From positions 62,001-126,000 of the forward strand of contig JABWCD010000010.1 in the NCBI GenBank assembly GCA_013359265.1: 64,000 nt of DNA, read 5' to 3'. A program made the translations under genes and the position numbers. Source of the stretch: Candidatus Hydrogenedentota bacterium. Lineage in GTDB: Bacteria > Hydrogenedentota > Hydrogenedentia > Hydrogenedentales > SLHB01. Of the stretch, positions 31,143 to 38,922 are shown piece by piece; position 1 is the stretch's first letter; each line of letters opens with the position of its first letter. Below the pieces are notes generated by a model that was not told the DNA's origin, searched no databases, and saw nothing but the letters and a program-made list of their open reading frames with translations.

Positions 31143-33479
31143 ATGCGAAGTGCACTTCAAACATTCCTTTTGACACTCGTGGCGGCGACCGCCATTACGC
31201 CATTGACGAACGCTGACGGAACTACGCTTGTAAATCGCGGCACGGCAGTTTCCACGATAGTTGTAGCCACGGAGTGCAGCGAACAAACGCGGCGCGCGGC
31301 GGAAGAATTACAGACATACCTCGGGCGAATGTCGGGCGCACGCATCGAGATTCAAACCGAGGACAAACCTGTAGCGGGCGCGGCTATCTACGTGGGCGAT
31401 GCCCGAGCGATTAGCGACGCGGGGATCCAAGTGCCGTCCGGATTCACGCATCAGATGAACGAAGAAGGCTACGTCATCACAACCATCCCCGGCGGTATCC
31501 TCCTCGCTGGGAATGAAGACGGGCCCTATCATGGCACACTGTACGCCGTCTACGATCTGTTGGCACGACTTGGGTGCCGCTGGTACTTCCCTGGGATGTA
31601 TGGCGAAGTAATCCCCAAACGCGAGACCATCGCCATTGAACCGATCAACGTCACCGAACGCCCGGATTTTCGCTTCCGCAACATTTGGTACTCCGGTTGG
31701 ATGCCCGTAAACGATGAACAGTCCAGGCAATTCGCAGTGTGGCGCGAGCGCAATCGCATGAACAGCCTGACGGGCCTGAGCCTGCCTGGCGACGGAAGCA
31801 TCACGCGACTCGCACCGGCAGAAAAATACTTCGAGAGCAATCCAAATATCTTTGCCGTCAACGAGAAAGGCGAACGCGTGAAGGACATGCTCTGCCTTTC
31901 CGAACCGGAATCCGTCACAATCGCCGTGAAAACGATCACCGAAGAGTTCCGCACGAACCCGGACTTATGGACTTTTGGGTTTGCACCGCCGGACGGACAT
32001 CCGCGATGCCATTGCCCGCGCTGCACGGCCGCGGAACCTGGCTTCACGGGAAAGGGCTTTGGAGAACCCAGTCTGAGCGACACGTGGTTCCTTTTCGCGA
32101 ATGCGGTCGCCAGGGAAGTGTACAAGGAGTTCCCCGATCGCTGGTTGTGGACGAACGGCTACGCGAACCGAGTGCGCCCACCGGAGGGCGTTGGGCCGTT
32201 GAGCCCCAACCTCGGCATTCAATCCGCGATGATCGACTCGTGCACGCTTCACCAAATTGACGATCCGCACTGTTGGCAACGGCAGGTGTACAAGACGGTG
32301 CTCGACCGATGGACGCGCGATCTGGGGTGTGTATTCATATACGACTACGACCCGGGCAAGAGCCTGGAGAATCTTCCCTACCCCAATCTACACACACTCT
32401 CCAATGATATGCGCTACTACAAAGACCGCGGTGTCTGGGGATTCTGGACCGAAGGAAACAACAACTGGATGGTCACGCATCTCAATTACTACGTGCGCTC
32501 CAAATTGATGTGGGACATCGAAGCAGATGTGAAGGCGTTGGTGCGCGATTATTGCGAAAACTTCTACGGCGACGCCGCACACCCCATCGAACAATACATC
32601 TGGACCTTGGAACGCGCCGTGGAAGATACGCATGTTCACACCACCTGGGGGAGGCTTATCCCATGGCACGTGGTTCTTCCTCCCTCGACCATGCAGGCAC
32701 TCGATTCGCTGATCGCGCGCGCAATTGGCCGTACAAAAGAAGCAGACGACGTCACCCGCACGCACGTTCGCGTACTCGAATTGACCCACAATCACACGCG
32801 CGCATTCCTCACGATGGAAGAATGTGCCGCGGGCGGCGACTTCGCGGGCGCCGTCGCGAATGCCGACAAAATGAAATCGATTCGGGATGAGGCCGCCACA
32901 ATCGATCCCGCGCTCCTTCCGCACACACCCGATTGGTGCAAAGACCATCGCGGCACACTCGAATGGTTTCGCGAGACGTATCAAGCCCTCGCGGATCAAT
33001 GCGGCGGCGCAAAGGGCGATCTCGTAGCCATGTTCCCATCGCAATGGGAGTTCAAGACCGACCCACGCGAGATGGGTACGCTCGAACAATGGTATACGCC
33101 CGGCAACGGCGGCGAGTGGGACTCGATTTCCGACACGGTCTACTCGGACGTGCAAGGCTATCAGGACGACGTCGGTTGGCCCGCCGCGACCCGCGCGTGG
33201 TATCGCGGCGCGGTCGACGTTCCCGCAAGCGCTGTGGACAAACCGCTGCGCCTCACCATTGGCGGCGTGTATAGCGCCGGCATTTGGATTTGGCTGAACG
33301 GCATGATGATCGATCACCGCACCCGCCAGGACTCCGGTACTCCATTCGATATTGACGTGACCGCCCACGTTCGCCCTGGCGAAACAAACCGCATCGCCAT
33401 CCTCGCCAGCACCATCCCCGCCGACCGAATGCCCCGCGGCGGCCTACACCGGCGAGTGTTCTTGTGGTCTCCGAAATGA
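31143..33479 (+). CDS. Secreted DUF4838 domain protein, glycan-related
   Basis: 778 aa with a signal peptide (RSALQTFLLTLVAATAITPL). Residues ~30-160 match the N-terminal domain seen in alpha-glucuronidases and beta-hexosaminidases (RRAAEELQTYLGRMSGARI). Residues ~150-430 form the DUF4838 region, including LGCRWYFPGMYGEVIP and HPRCHCPRC. The end is a jelly-roll carbohydrate-binding module (GGVYSAGIWIWLNG). Such proteins in Planctomycetes-like bacteria are thought to act on complex polysaccharides, but the reaction is not established. It lies in front of a PIN-type toxin gene, 23 bp away. Confidence 0.78.
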   Translation: MRSALQTFLLTLVAATAITPLTNADGTTLVNRGTAVSTIVVATECSEQTRRAAEELQTYLGRMSGARIEIQTEDKPVAGAAIYVGDARAISDAGIQVPSGFTHQMNEEGYVITTIPGGILLAGNEDGPYHGTLYAVYDLLARLGCRWYFPGMYGEVIPKRETIAIEPINVTERPDFRFRNIWYSGWMPVNDEQSRQFAVWRERNRMNSLTGLSLPGDGSITRLAPAEKYFESNPNIFAVNEKGERVKDMLCLSEPESVTIAVKTITEEFRTNPDLWTFGFAPPDGHPRCHCPRCTAAEPGFTGKGFGEPSLSDTWFLFANAVAREVYKEFPDRWLWTNGYANRVRPPEGVGPLSPNLGIQSAMIDSCTLHQIDDPHCWQRQVYKTVLDRWTRDLGCVFIYDYDPGKSLENLPYPNLHTLSNDMRYYKDRGVWGFWTEGNNNWMVTHLNYYVRSKLMWDIEADVKALVRDYCENFYGDAAHPIEQYIWTLERAVEDTHVHTTWGRLIPWHVVLPPSTMQALDSLIARAIGRTKEADDVTRTHVRVLELTHNHTRAFLTMEECAAGGDFAGAVANADKMKSIRDEAATIDPALLPHTPDWCKDHRGTLEWFRETYQALADQCGGAKGDLVAMFPSQWEFKTDPREMGTLEQWYTPGNGGEWDSISDTVYSDVQGYQDDVGWPAATRAWYRGAVDVPASAVDKPLRLTIGGVYSAGIWIWLNGMMIDHRTRQDSGTPFDIDVTAHVRPGETNRIAILASTIPADRMPRGGLHRRVFLWSPK

Positions 33480-33490
33480 CGCGATAAAAT
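33462..33490 (+). promoter_or_regulatory. Candidate promoter of the PIN cassette
   Basis: TTGTGG (33462-33467) and TAAAAT (33485-33490) are 17 bp apart and lie in the end of the DUF4838 gene, so transcription would begin close to 33497, only six bases before the ATG at 33503. The -35 match is poor, which makes this a weak candidate. Confidence 0.3.
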
Positions 33491-33502
33491 TGTGTAAGAG
33501 CA

Positions 33503-33955
33503 ATGCGCATCCTGAGAATATATGTGGACACTTCGGTGATCGGCGGTTGTCTGGATGCGGAATTCGAGGCGGACAGCTTGGCATTGCTCGAAATGGCGCG
33601 AAGTGGCCGCGTGAAGCTCCTGATATCGAATATTACATTGCGAGAGCTTGACGATGCGCCGCAGGCCGTCCAGACGATTTTTCAAGCGTTGCCGGAAATG
33701 TGCATCGAGGAAATAGTATCGAATGCAGACACCGAGTACCTTCGAAACCGCTATATTTCGCATGGTGTCGTCGGCGCCGCGTCTTCCATTGACGCGCACC
33801 ACGTCGCATTGGCGGTAGTGCATCATGCGGATATGATCGTCAGCTGGAATTTCAAGCACATCGTGCACCACGAGAAGATCGACGGGTTCAACTCGGTTAA
33901 CCTGGCGGAAGGATACCCACCGCTTCGCATCTATTCGCCGAAGGAGGTTGTCTGA
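33503..33955 (+). CDS. PIN-domain ribonuclease (type II toxin)
   Basis: 150 aa. The PIN-domain acidic residues are visible in IYVDTSVIGG (first Asp), TLRELDD (Glu) and SSIDAHHVALA (third Asp), with a fourth acidic or polar position near VSWNFKH. PIN toxins cleave RNA, and this subgroup is the one often annotated as a type II toxin-antitoxin PIN protein. The downstream small gene begins one base after its stop codon, in the reversed toxin-then-antitoxin order. Confidence 0.82.
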   Translation: MRILRIYVDTSVIGGCLDAEFEADSLALLEMARSGRVKLLISNITLRELDDAPQAVQTIFQALPEMCIEEIVSNADTEYLRNRYISHGVVGAASSIDAHHVALAVVHHADMIVSWNFKHIVHHEKIDGFNSVNLAEGYPPLRIYSPKEVV

Positions 33956-33956
33956 A

Positions 33957-34166
33957 ATGGCCAAGAAGGAATTTGACTGCGTGGAAATGAAAGCCCGAAT
34001 TCAGGAGCGGATGCAGAAGGAGTATGAGGGCCTCTCCGATAGTGAGGTGCGCGAGCGCATTCGCCGTAGGCTTGAAACATCCAATTCACTTATTGCCCAA
34101 AAATGGCGCAGGATGCGGGATATAAAAACGGCCGAGATTCCTTCGGCCGAACACGGTAGCCAATGA
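33957..34166 (+). CDS. Putative antitoxin to the PIN protein
   Basis: 69 aa beginning MAKKEFDCVEMKARIQERMQ. AAGGAGG lies 8 bases upstream, inside the end of the PIN gene. It is a short, highly charged, mostly helical protein (RERIRRRLETSNS) with no clear DNA-binding fold, as is common for partners of this PIN subgroup. The assignment rests on position and size. Its stop overlaps the start of a 50-aa frame (ATGA). Confidence 0.65.
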   Translation: MAKKEFDCVEMKARIQERMQKEYEGLSDSEVRERIRRRLETSNSLIAQKWRRMRDIKTAEIPSAEHGSQ

Positions 34167-34315
34167 TTGAGGTTTTCCATGCCCTGACCGTTTTGCGCGA
34201 AGAATTGCGCCATACCCTTGGCGACGGCAAATGGGAGCGCATTCGCGAATTCGCGGAAATGTGCTCCGAGACAAACATGCGGCTTCTAACCGCAGCGCAG
34301 GTATTAGCCGCATGA
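34163..34315 (+). CDS. 50-aa ORF overlapping the antitoxin and DUF1501 genes
   Basis: Begins [20 protein letters not shown] and ends [10 protein letters not shown]. It overlaps the antitoxin stop (ATGA at 34163-34166) and the DUF1501 start (ATGA at 34312-34315). The composition is that of a helical protein with tryptophan and acidic residues, and the double overlap suggests translational coupling of the whole run. No relatives are known to me, so it may be only a translated spacer. Confidence 0.45.
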   Translation: MIEVFHALTVLREELRHTLGDGKWERIREFAEMCSETNMRLLTAAQVLAA

Positions 34316-35796
34316 GACGCAATACACATCCCGAAGCAGTCTCTAAGGCCGGACTTCGCCTCCTTGATCGCCGGTCCTTCCTCGAACACGCCGGCACAGG
34401 CCTGAGCAGCATCGCGCTCGCGGCATTGTTGAGCCGCGACAAGGCGCTCGCAGAACCTATCCGCCCTGTAATACGCCCCGATGCGCCGTTCGCCGCACGC
34501 CCCCCACACGCCGCTCCCAAGGCGACGCGCGTGCTGTTCGTGTTCTGCTCGGGCGCGGTGAGCCACGTCGACACGTTCGACTACAAACCCGCGCTGTTCA
34601 AATACGACGGACAGCCCCTTCCCGGCAACGAAAACCTCATCACATTTCAGGGTGAGCAAGGCGCGGTCGCCAAACCGCTGTGGGACTTCAAACCGCGCGG
34701 CCAATGCGGCAAGTACGCCTCGGACCTCCTGCCCCATCTCGCAGAGATGGTCGACGAGTTCTGTTTTATCCACTCCATGATCGCCAAGAGCAACACCCAC
34801 GGTCCCGCCGAGAGCCAGATGAACACCGGTTTTATTCTCGACGGATTCCCCAGTATCGGCGCGTGGGTGACATACGCGCTCGGGTGCGAGGCGGACGATC
34901 TACCCGCCTACATAGCGATTCCGGATCCGCGCGGATACCCCCAAATGGGACCGAACAGTTGGACCGCCGGTTTCTTGCCCGCTGTGTATCAGGGCGTCTC
35001 GTTCAGCGCCGATAAACCCATCGCGCATCTGAACACGCCGGCCAGCATTTCGCCCGAAGCGGACCGCGCCACGCGCGAGTTCCTGAAATTCATGAACGAG
35101 AAGCATCTCGAACAGTTCCCGGGCGACACGGAACTGAGTGCACGCATAGCAAGCTACGAAATGGCCGCGAAACTCCAACTGCGCGCCGCCGAAGTCGACG
35201 ACTTCACCGGCGAATCCGAATCGACCCGCCGCATGTACTGCGTTGACGACCCAAACAAACTGAAGGCCGCCTTTGGGCGCAATTGCCTGCTCGCGCGTCG
35301 CCTCCTCGAACGCGGCGTCCGTTTTGTGCACCTGTTCAACGGCGCCTACGCCATGGGCGAGGGCGTCGGCAATTGGGACGGCCACAAGGTCATCAAAAAA
35401 CAGTACGACATCCATGCGCCCATCCTCGACGAACCCTGCGCCGCGCTATTCAAAGACCTCAAAGCGCGCGGTCTACTCGAAGACACCCTCGTCGTTTGGG
35501 CCACCGAATTCGGCCGCATGCCCACTTTTCAAAAAGGCGCCAGCGGCCGTGACCACAACCCCAGCGGGTTTACCGCGTTTCTCATGGGCGCGGGCGTGAA
35601 AGCCCCCTTCAGCTACGGCGCCACCGACGAATTCGGCTACAAAGCCGTCGAAAACATCACCACCATCTACGACTTCCACGCCACCATCCTCCACCTCCTC
35701 GGTATCAACCACGAACAACTCAGCTTCTACCACAACGGCACCGAACGCCGGCTGACGGACGTGCATGGGCACGTCATTGCGCCGATTCTTGCCTAA
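34312..35796 (+). CDS. Tat-exported DUF1501 family protein
   Basis: 494 aa. The Tat motif DRRSFLEH at residues 19-26 leads into a hydrophobic segment, so it is exported folded. The body has the arylsulfatase-like DUF1501 fold: [54 protein letters not shown] and [17 protein letters not shown]. In Planctomycetes-like bacteria DUF1501 usually pairs with a PSD1/DUF1553 cytochrome-like protein, which is absent here. The start is chosen at 34312 because it overlaps the upstream ORF; earlier in-frame codons have no signal peptide. Confidence 0.88.
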   Translation: MRRNTHPEAVSKAGLRLLDRRSFLEHAGTGLSSIALAALLSRDKALAEPIRPVIRPDAPFAARPPHAAPKATRVLFVFCSGAVSHVDTFDYKPALFKYDGQPLPGNENLITFQGEQGAVAKPLWDFKPRGQCGKYASDLLPHLAEMVDEFCFIHSMIAKSNTHGPAESQMNTGFILDGFPSIGAWVTYALGCEADDLPAYIAIPDPRGYPQMGPNSWTAGFLPAVYQGVSFSADKPIAHLNTPASISPEADRATREFLKFMNEKHLEQFPGDTELSARIASYEMAAKLQLRAAEVDDFTGESESTRRMYCVDDPNKLKAAFGRNCLLARRLLERGVRFVHLFNGAYAMGEGVGNWDGHKVIKKQYDIHAPILDEPCAALFKDLKARGLLEDTLVVWATEFGRMPTFQKGASGRDHNPSGFTAFLMGAGVKAPFSYGATDEFGYKAVENITTIYDFHATILHLLGINHEQLSFYHNGTERRLTDVHGHVIAPILA

Positions 35797-35836
35797 CGCT
35801 CCCACGGTTCCTCCGCCTTGACACACCTGCCCTCGC

Positions 35837-35865
35837 TTGACGGTATGTACAAATGTACATATAAT
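35837..35865 (+). promoter_or_regulatory. Consensus promoter of brnTA with embedded operator
   Basis: TTGACG (35837-35842) and a perfect TATAAT (35860-35865) are separated by exactly 17 bp. The spacer contains the inverted repeat ATGTAC-AAAT-GTACAT (35845-35860). The -10 ends five bases before the ATG at 35871, so the mRNA should start at or within a base or two of the start codon. BrnA is known to repress its own operon in other bacteria, and this palindrome is the obvious candidate site. Confidence 0.75.
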
Positions 35866-35870
35866 TGAGC

Positions 35871-36143
35871 ATGGAATTTGAATGGGACTCGGCCAAAGCA
35901 CGCGCAAATGTCGCAAAACATGGAGTACGTTTCGCTGATGCTACCACCGTGCTTTCGGACACACGCGCTGTGACTGTTTTGGACGAACACCCACTGGAAG
36001 ATCGGTTTGTAACGATTGGAATGGATTCACTCGGTCGAATCTTGGTCGTCGTGTATACCTGGCGGGGCGATGTCGTGCGGATGATATCGGCGCGCAGAGC
36101 GACGCGTCACGAACGAAGTGCATACGAAAGGTCGGATCTATGA
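35871..36143 (+). CDS. brnT: BrnT family ribonuclease toxin
   Basis: 90 aa, a RelE-fold mRNA interferase that acts on cellular RNA when free of BrnA. Family marks: MEFEWDSAKARANVAKHGVRF at the start, DTRAVTVLDEHPLEDRFVTIG and VVYTWRGDVVRMISARRATRHER. No Shine-Dalgarno is possible because the predicted transcription start coincides with the ATG. The stop overlaps the brnA start by four bases. Confidence 0.9.
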   Translation: MEFEWDSAKARANVAKHGVRFADATTVLSDTRAVTVLDEHPLEDRFVTIGMDSLGRILVVVYTWRGDVVRMISARRATRHERSAYERSDL

Positions 36144-36415
36144 AGAAAGAATATGATTTTTCAAAGGGAAAGCGCGGGGCAGTCATTCCCAGTCCGGGCA
36201 AGACTCGGATAACCATACGAATCGACACGAGAATTCTCGATTGGTTTCGCGATCAAGCCGATGCGGCTGGCGGTGGTAGCTACCAGACAGCAATCAACGA
36301 CGCACTGCGCGAGCACGTTAGGGCACGAAAAGAGCCGATTATCGGCGCCCTTCGTACGGTTGTACGAGAAGAGCTGGCGGCATATGGAAAACGAAAATCA
36401 CGGCGATCCGGCTGA
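36140..36415 (+). CDS. brnA: BrnA family antitoxin
   Basis: 91 aa, ribbon-helix-helix antitoxin and autorepressor that neutralises BrnT. Starts with MKKEYDFSKGKRGAVIPSPG, which is the family signature, followed by the DNA-binding region TRITIRIDTRILDWFRDQAD and a basic tail (KRKSRRSG). Reading overlap ATGA couples it to brnT, as is usual for this pair. Confidence 0.9.
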   Translation: MKKEYDFSKGKRGAVIPSPGKTRITIRIDTRILDWFRDQADAAGGGSYQTAINDALREHVRARKEPIIGALRTVVREELAAYGKRKSRRSG

Positions 36416-36587
36416 TTTACAATCCTCGGCCCCGAGATAGGCGATACACCCCGCCTTGCACCAAATTCGATGAAGTGAATCACATGCCACCCAAACCTGG
36501 CCGTTGTTCATTTTTGCACGCAAAGTCCGCTTTATTGTCACGCCTTGAAATCGGCGGCGACGACTGACTATCGCATAAAGTTCTGTA

Positions 36588-36599
36588 AACATTAATGTT
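36588..36599. promoter_or_regulatory. Palindrome upstream of pilC-like gene
   Basis: AACATTAATGTT is a perfect 12-bp palindrome in the 292-bp gap between brnA and the pilC-like gene. It may be a regulator site; nothing else is recognised in this gap. Confidence 0.25.
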
Positions 36600-36707
36600 A
36601 CGAAAATACTGGGCGTAAGCAAAACCGTTGGCCTACTCCTTGCACTGCTTCCTTCGGCGAACTGGAGAGATGTGAGTCTTAGCGGACGGACGAAGGAGCA
36701 GCGGACG

Positions 36708-37913
36708 ATGCCAACATTTGCGTATGTAGCCAAGACCCGCGACGGCCAGCGGAAGTCGGGCACGCTCACGGCCGAAAACAAGCAGGCGCTCCTGCGCAGC
36801 TTGCAGGCGCAGGGCTTGACGCCCGAAAGCGTGAAGGACAAAGAGGCCAAGTTAGGAGCAAAAGGCGGCGCGCGCGTCAAGTCCACGGAAATCCTCGTGT
36901 TCACGCGCCAACTTTCGACGATCGTGAACGCGGGCTTGCCGTTGCTGCAGGGCCTCGACATTCTCGCCGAACAGACCGAAGACGCGCGGTTCGCGACGAC
37001 CATTCGCGACATCGGCAGCGCCGTCGAAGGCGGCGATTCCTTTTCGGAAGCGTTGAAACGGCACCCGCGCGTGTTCACCGATCTGTACGTGAGCATGATT
37101 CGCGCGGGCGAAGCGAGCGGTAACCTCGATAATGTGTTGCTCCAACTCGCCGATTACATGGAAGCGATGGAGGAATTGAAGCGGCGCATCCGGTCGGCGA
37201 TGACCTACCCGGTCGTTGCGTTCGCGATGATCTTGCTGATTGCCACCGGCCTCATCGTGTGGGTCGTGCCGCAATTCGCCGAAATCTTCAAGAGCTTCGA
37301 CAAGGCGCTGCCTGCGCCGACGCAAATGCTGATCAACATCAGCGAAGTGCTCCGCAGTTGGAAAATTCTCATCGTCATCGCGGCGTTCATCGGCGCCGTT
37401 GTCGGGTTCCGCGCGTATCGCGCAACCCCGAACGGCAAGCTGCAAACCGACGCGATGTTCCTCAAGTTGCCGGTGTTCGGCAAGCTCCTGCGCAAGGTGG
37501 CGATCAGCCGCTTTGCCCGCACGCTGAGCACCCTAACGCGCAGCGGCGTATCCATCCTCGCCGCGCTCGAAATCGTCGAGCGCACGGCCGGCAACGAAGT
37601 CTTCGCGCGCGTCGTCCGCAAGGCGGCGGATAACGTGCGGGGCGGCGAGACCTTGGCCGAGCCCTTGGCCCGCAGCCAGGAATTCCCAGCGATGGTCACG
37701 CGAATGATCGGTGTCGGTGAAAAAACGGGCGCCCTCGAACAGATGCTTGCGAAAATCTCCGACTTCTACGATTCCGAAGTGAAGGCGGCGGTAGACGGGT
37801 TAACGAGCCTCATCGAGCCGATCCTCATTCTCATGATGGGCGTCGTCGTCGGTGGTATCGTTATCGCGCTGTTCATGCCGATCCTCCAGCTATCGAGCCT
37901 CGTCAGCAACTGA
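36708..37913 (+). CDS. pilC: Type IV pilus inner-membrane platform protein (PilC/GspF family)
   Basis: 401 aa, the polytopic protein on which the assembly and retraction ATPases act. Begins MPTFAYVAKTRDGQRKSGTL as the family does, with the repeated T2SSF domains: FTRQLSTIVNAGLPLLQGLDIL, MIRAGEASGNLDNVL and RFARTLSTLTRSGVSILAAL, GVGEKTGALEQMLAKISDFYD. It ends in three hydrophobic segments with the terminal helix GVVVGGIVIALFMPILQLSSL. AAGGAG precedes the ATG. No pilB or pilM is adjacent. Confidence 0.9.
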   Translation: MPTFAYVAKTRDGQRKSGTLTAENKQALLRSLQAQGLTPESVKDKEAKLGAKGGARVKSTEILVFTRQLSTIVNAGLPLLQGLDILAEQTEDARFATTIRDIGSAVEGGDSFSEALKRHPRVFTDLYVSMIRAGEASGNLDNVLLQLADYMEAMEELKRRIRSAMTYPVVAFAMILLIATGLIVWVVPQFAEIFKSFDKALPAPTQMLINISEVLRSWKILIVIAAFIGAVVGFRAYRATPNGKLQTDAMFLKLPVFGKLLRKVAISRFARTLSTLTRSGVSILAALEIVERTAGNEVFARVVRKAADNVRGGETLAEPLARSQEFPAMVTRMIGVGEKTGALEQMLAKISDFYDSEVKAAVDGLTSLIEPILILMMGVVVGGIVIALFMPILQLSSLVSN

Positions 37914-37931
37914 CGCATATCGTTACGAAGT

Positions 37932-37972
37932 GCCCGCGGACCCGTTCCGGCCCGCGGGCTTTTTTCTTTTTT
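37932..37972 (+). terminator. Rho-independent terminator after pilC
   Basis: GCCCGCGG pairs with CCGCGGGC around a ~12-base loop and is followed by TTTTTTCTTTTTT. It ends the pilC-like transcript 19 bp after the stop codon. Confidence 0.85.
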
Positions 37973-38071
37973 CCGTCCATGCTGTTAGTCTACGAGGGAG
38001 CTGCTAACGCGCAACATGCTGCAAGCCCATCGATACCTGCCCTGGGCTAATGGGCGTGAAGGGAGTATTTC

Positions 38072-38812
38072 ATGAAGAATACGCGCAGAACGTTTCTGAA
38101 ATCGGCCAGCGGCATAGCCGCGGCGGGCGCCGCATTCGCCACGCCGAACATGGTGCTTGCCGCCGCGGAGGATAAGCCGGCTGCGTCCGGCGGCGGCGCG
38201 TTGACCGATCATAAGTTGCCAGACTTACCGTATCCATACGATGCGTTGGAACCGTACATCAATACCGAGACGATGAAGTTGCATCACGACAAACACCACG
38301 CCGCATATGTGACCAATCTCATAAAGGCCGAGAAAGCGCTGGCGGATGCGCGCGCGGCGAACGATTTCGCGATGGTGCAGCATTGGTCGCGCGCGGCGGC
38401 GTTTAACGGTGGCGGCCACGCACTGCATTCGCTCTTCTGGACCATCATGGCGCCGGCGGGCAAGGGCGGCGGTGGCGAGCCTACAGGCCAGCTTGCCGAC
38501 AAGATTAAGCAAGACTTCGGCAGCTTCGCGGCGTTCAAAGCGCAGTTCTCCGCCGCCGCGAAAGCCGTCGAAGGTTCCGGCTGGGCGCTCCTGCACCATC
38601 GCGTCACGGACCACCGCCTCATCGTGCTGCAAGCGGAGAACCAGCAGAAACTCGGCACGTGGGACTCGATTCCCATACTCGGCATCGACGTGTGGGAGCA
38701 CGCATACTACCTCACGTATCGCAATGACCGCGCGAAGTACGTCGACGAATGGTGGAACATCGTCAACTGGGAGCATGTCGCGAAAAACCTCGCCGCACAT
38801 ACTCCGCGATAG
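38072..38812 (+). CDS. Tat-exported Fe/Mn superoxide dismutase
   Basis: Converts superoxide to hydrogen peroxide and oxygen. The 246 aa carry a twin-arginine signal (NTRRTFLKSASG) that should send the enzyme, folded with its metal, outside the cytoplasm; most Fe/Mn enzymes are cytosolic. The catalytic domain starts near residue 45 (HKLPDLPYPYDALEPYIN). Metal ligands are visible in LHHDKHHAAYV, GGGHALHSLFW and GIDVWEHAYYL. Metal preference (Fe or Mn) is not certain. A weak GGGAG precedes the ATG. Confidence 0.9.
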   Translation: MKNTRRTFLKSASGIAAAGAAFATPNMVLAAAEDKPAASGGGALTDHKLPDLPYPYDALEPYINTETMKLHHDKHHAAYVTNLIKAEKALADARAANDFAMVQHWSRAAAFNGGGHALHSLFWTIMAPAGKGGGGEPTGQLADKIKQDFGSFAAFKAQFSAAAKAVEGSGWALLHHRVTDHRLIVLQAENQQKLGTWDSIPILGIDVWEHAYYLTYRNDRAKYVDEWWNIVNWEHVAKNLAAHTPR

Positions 38813-38922
38813 CGTCCCCGTTCGAGCGGGCCGCCCGGCAAAAAGGTGGCATGTCTTCTACTGCGTCGCGTGCGATAATGTGTCGGTGTGGGCATCGACT
38901 GGGCCCCATGAGGAAACGTCCG

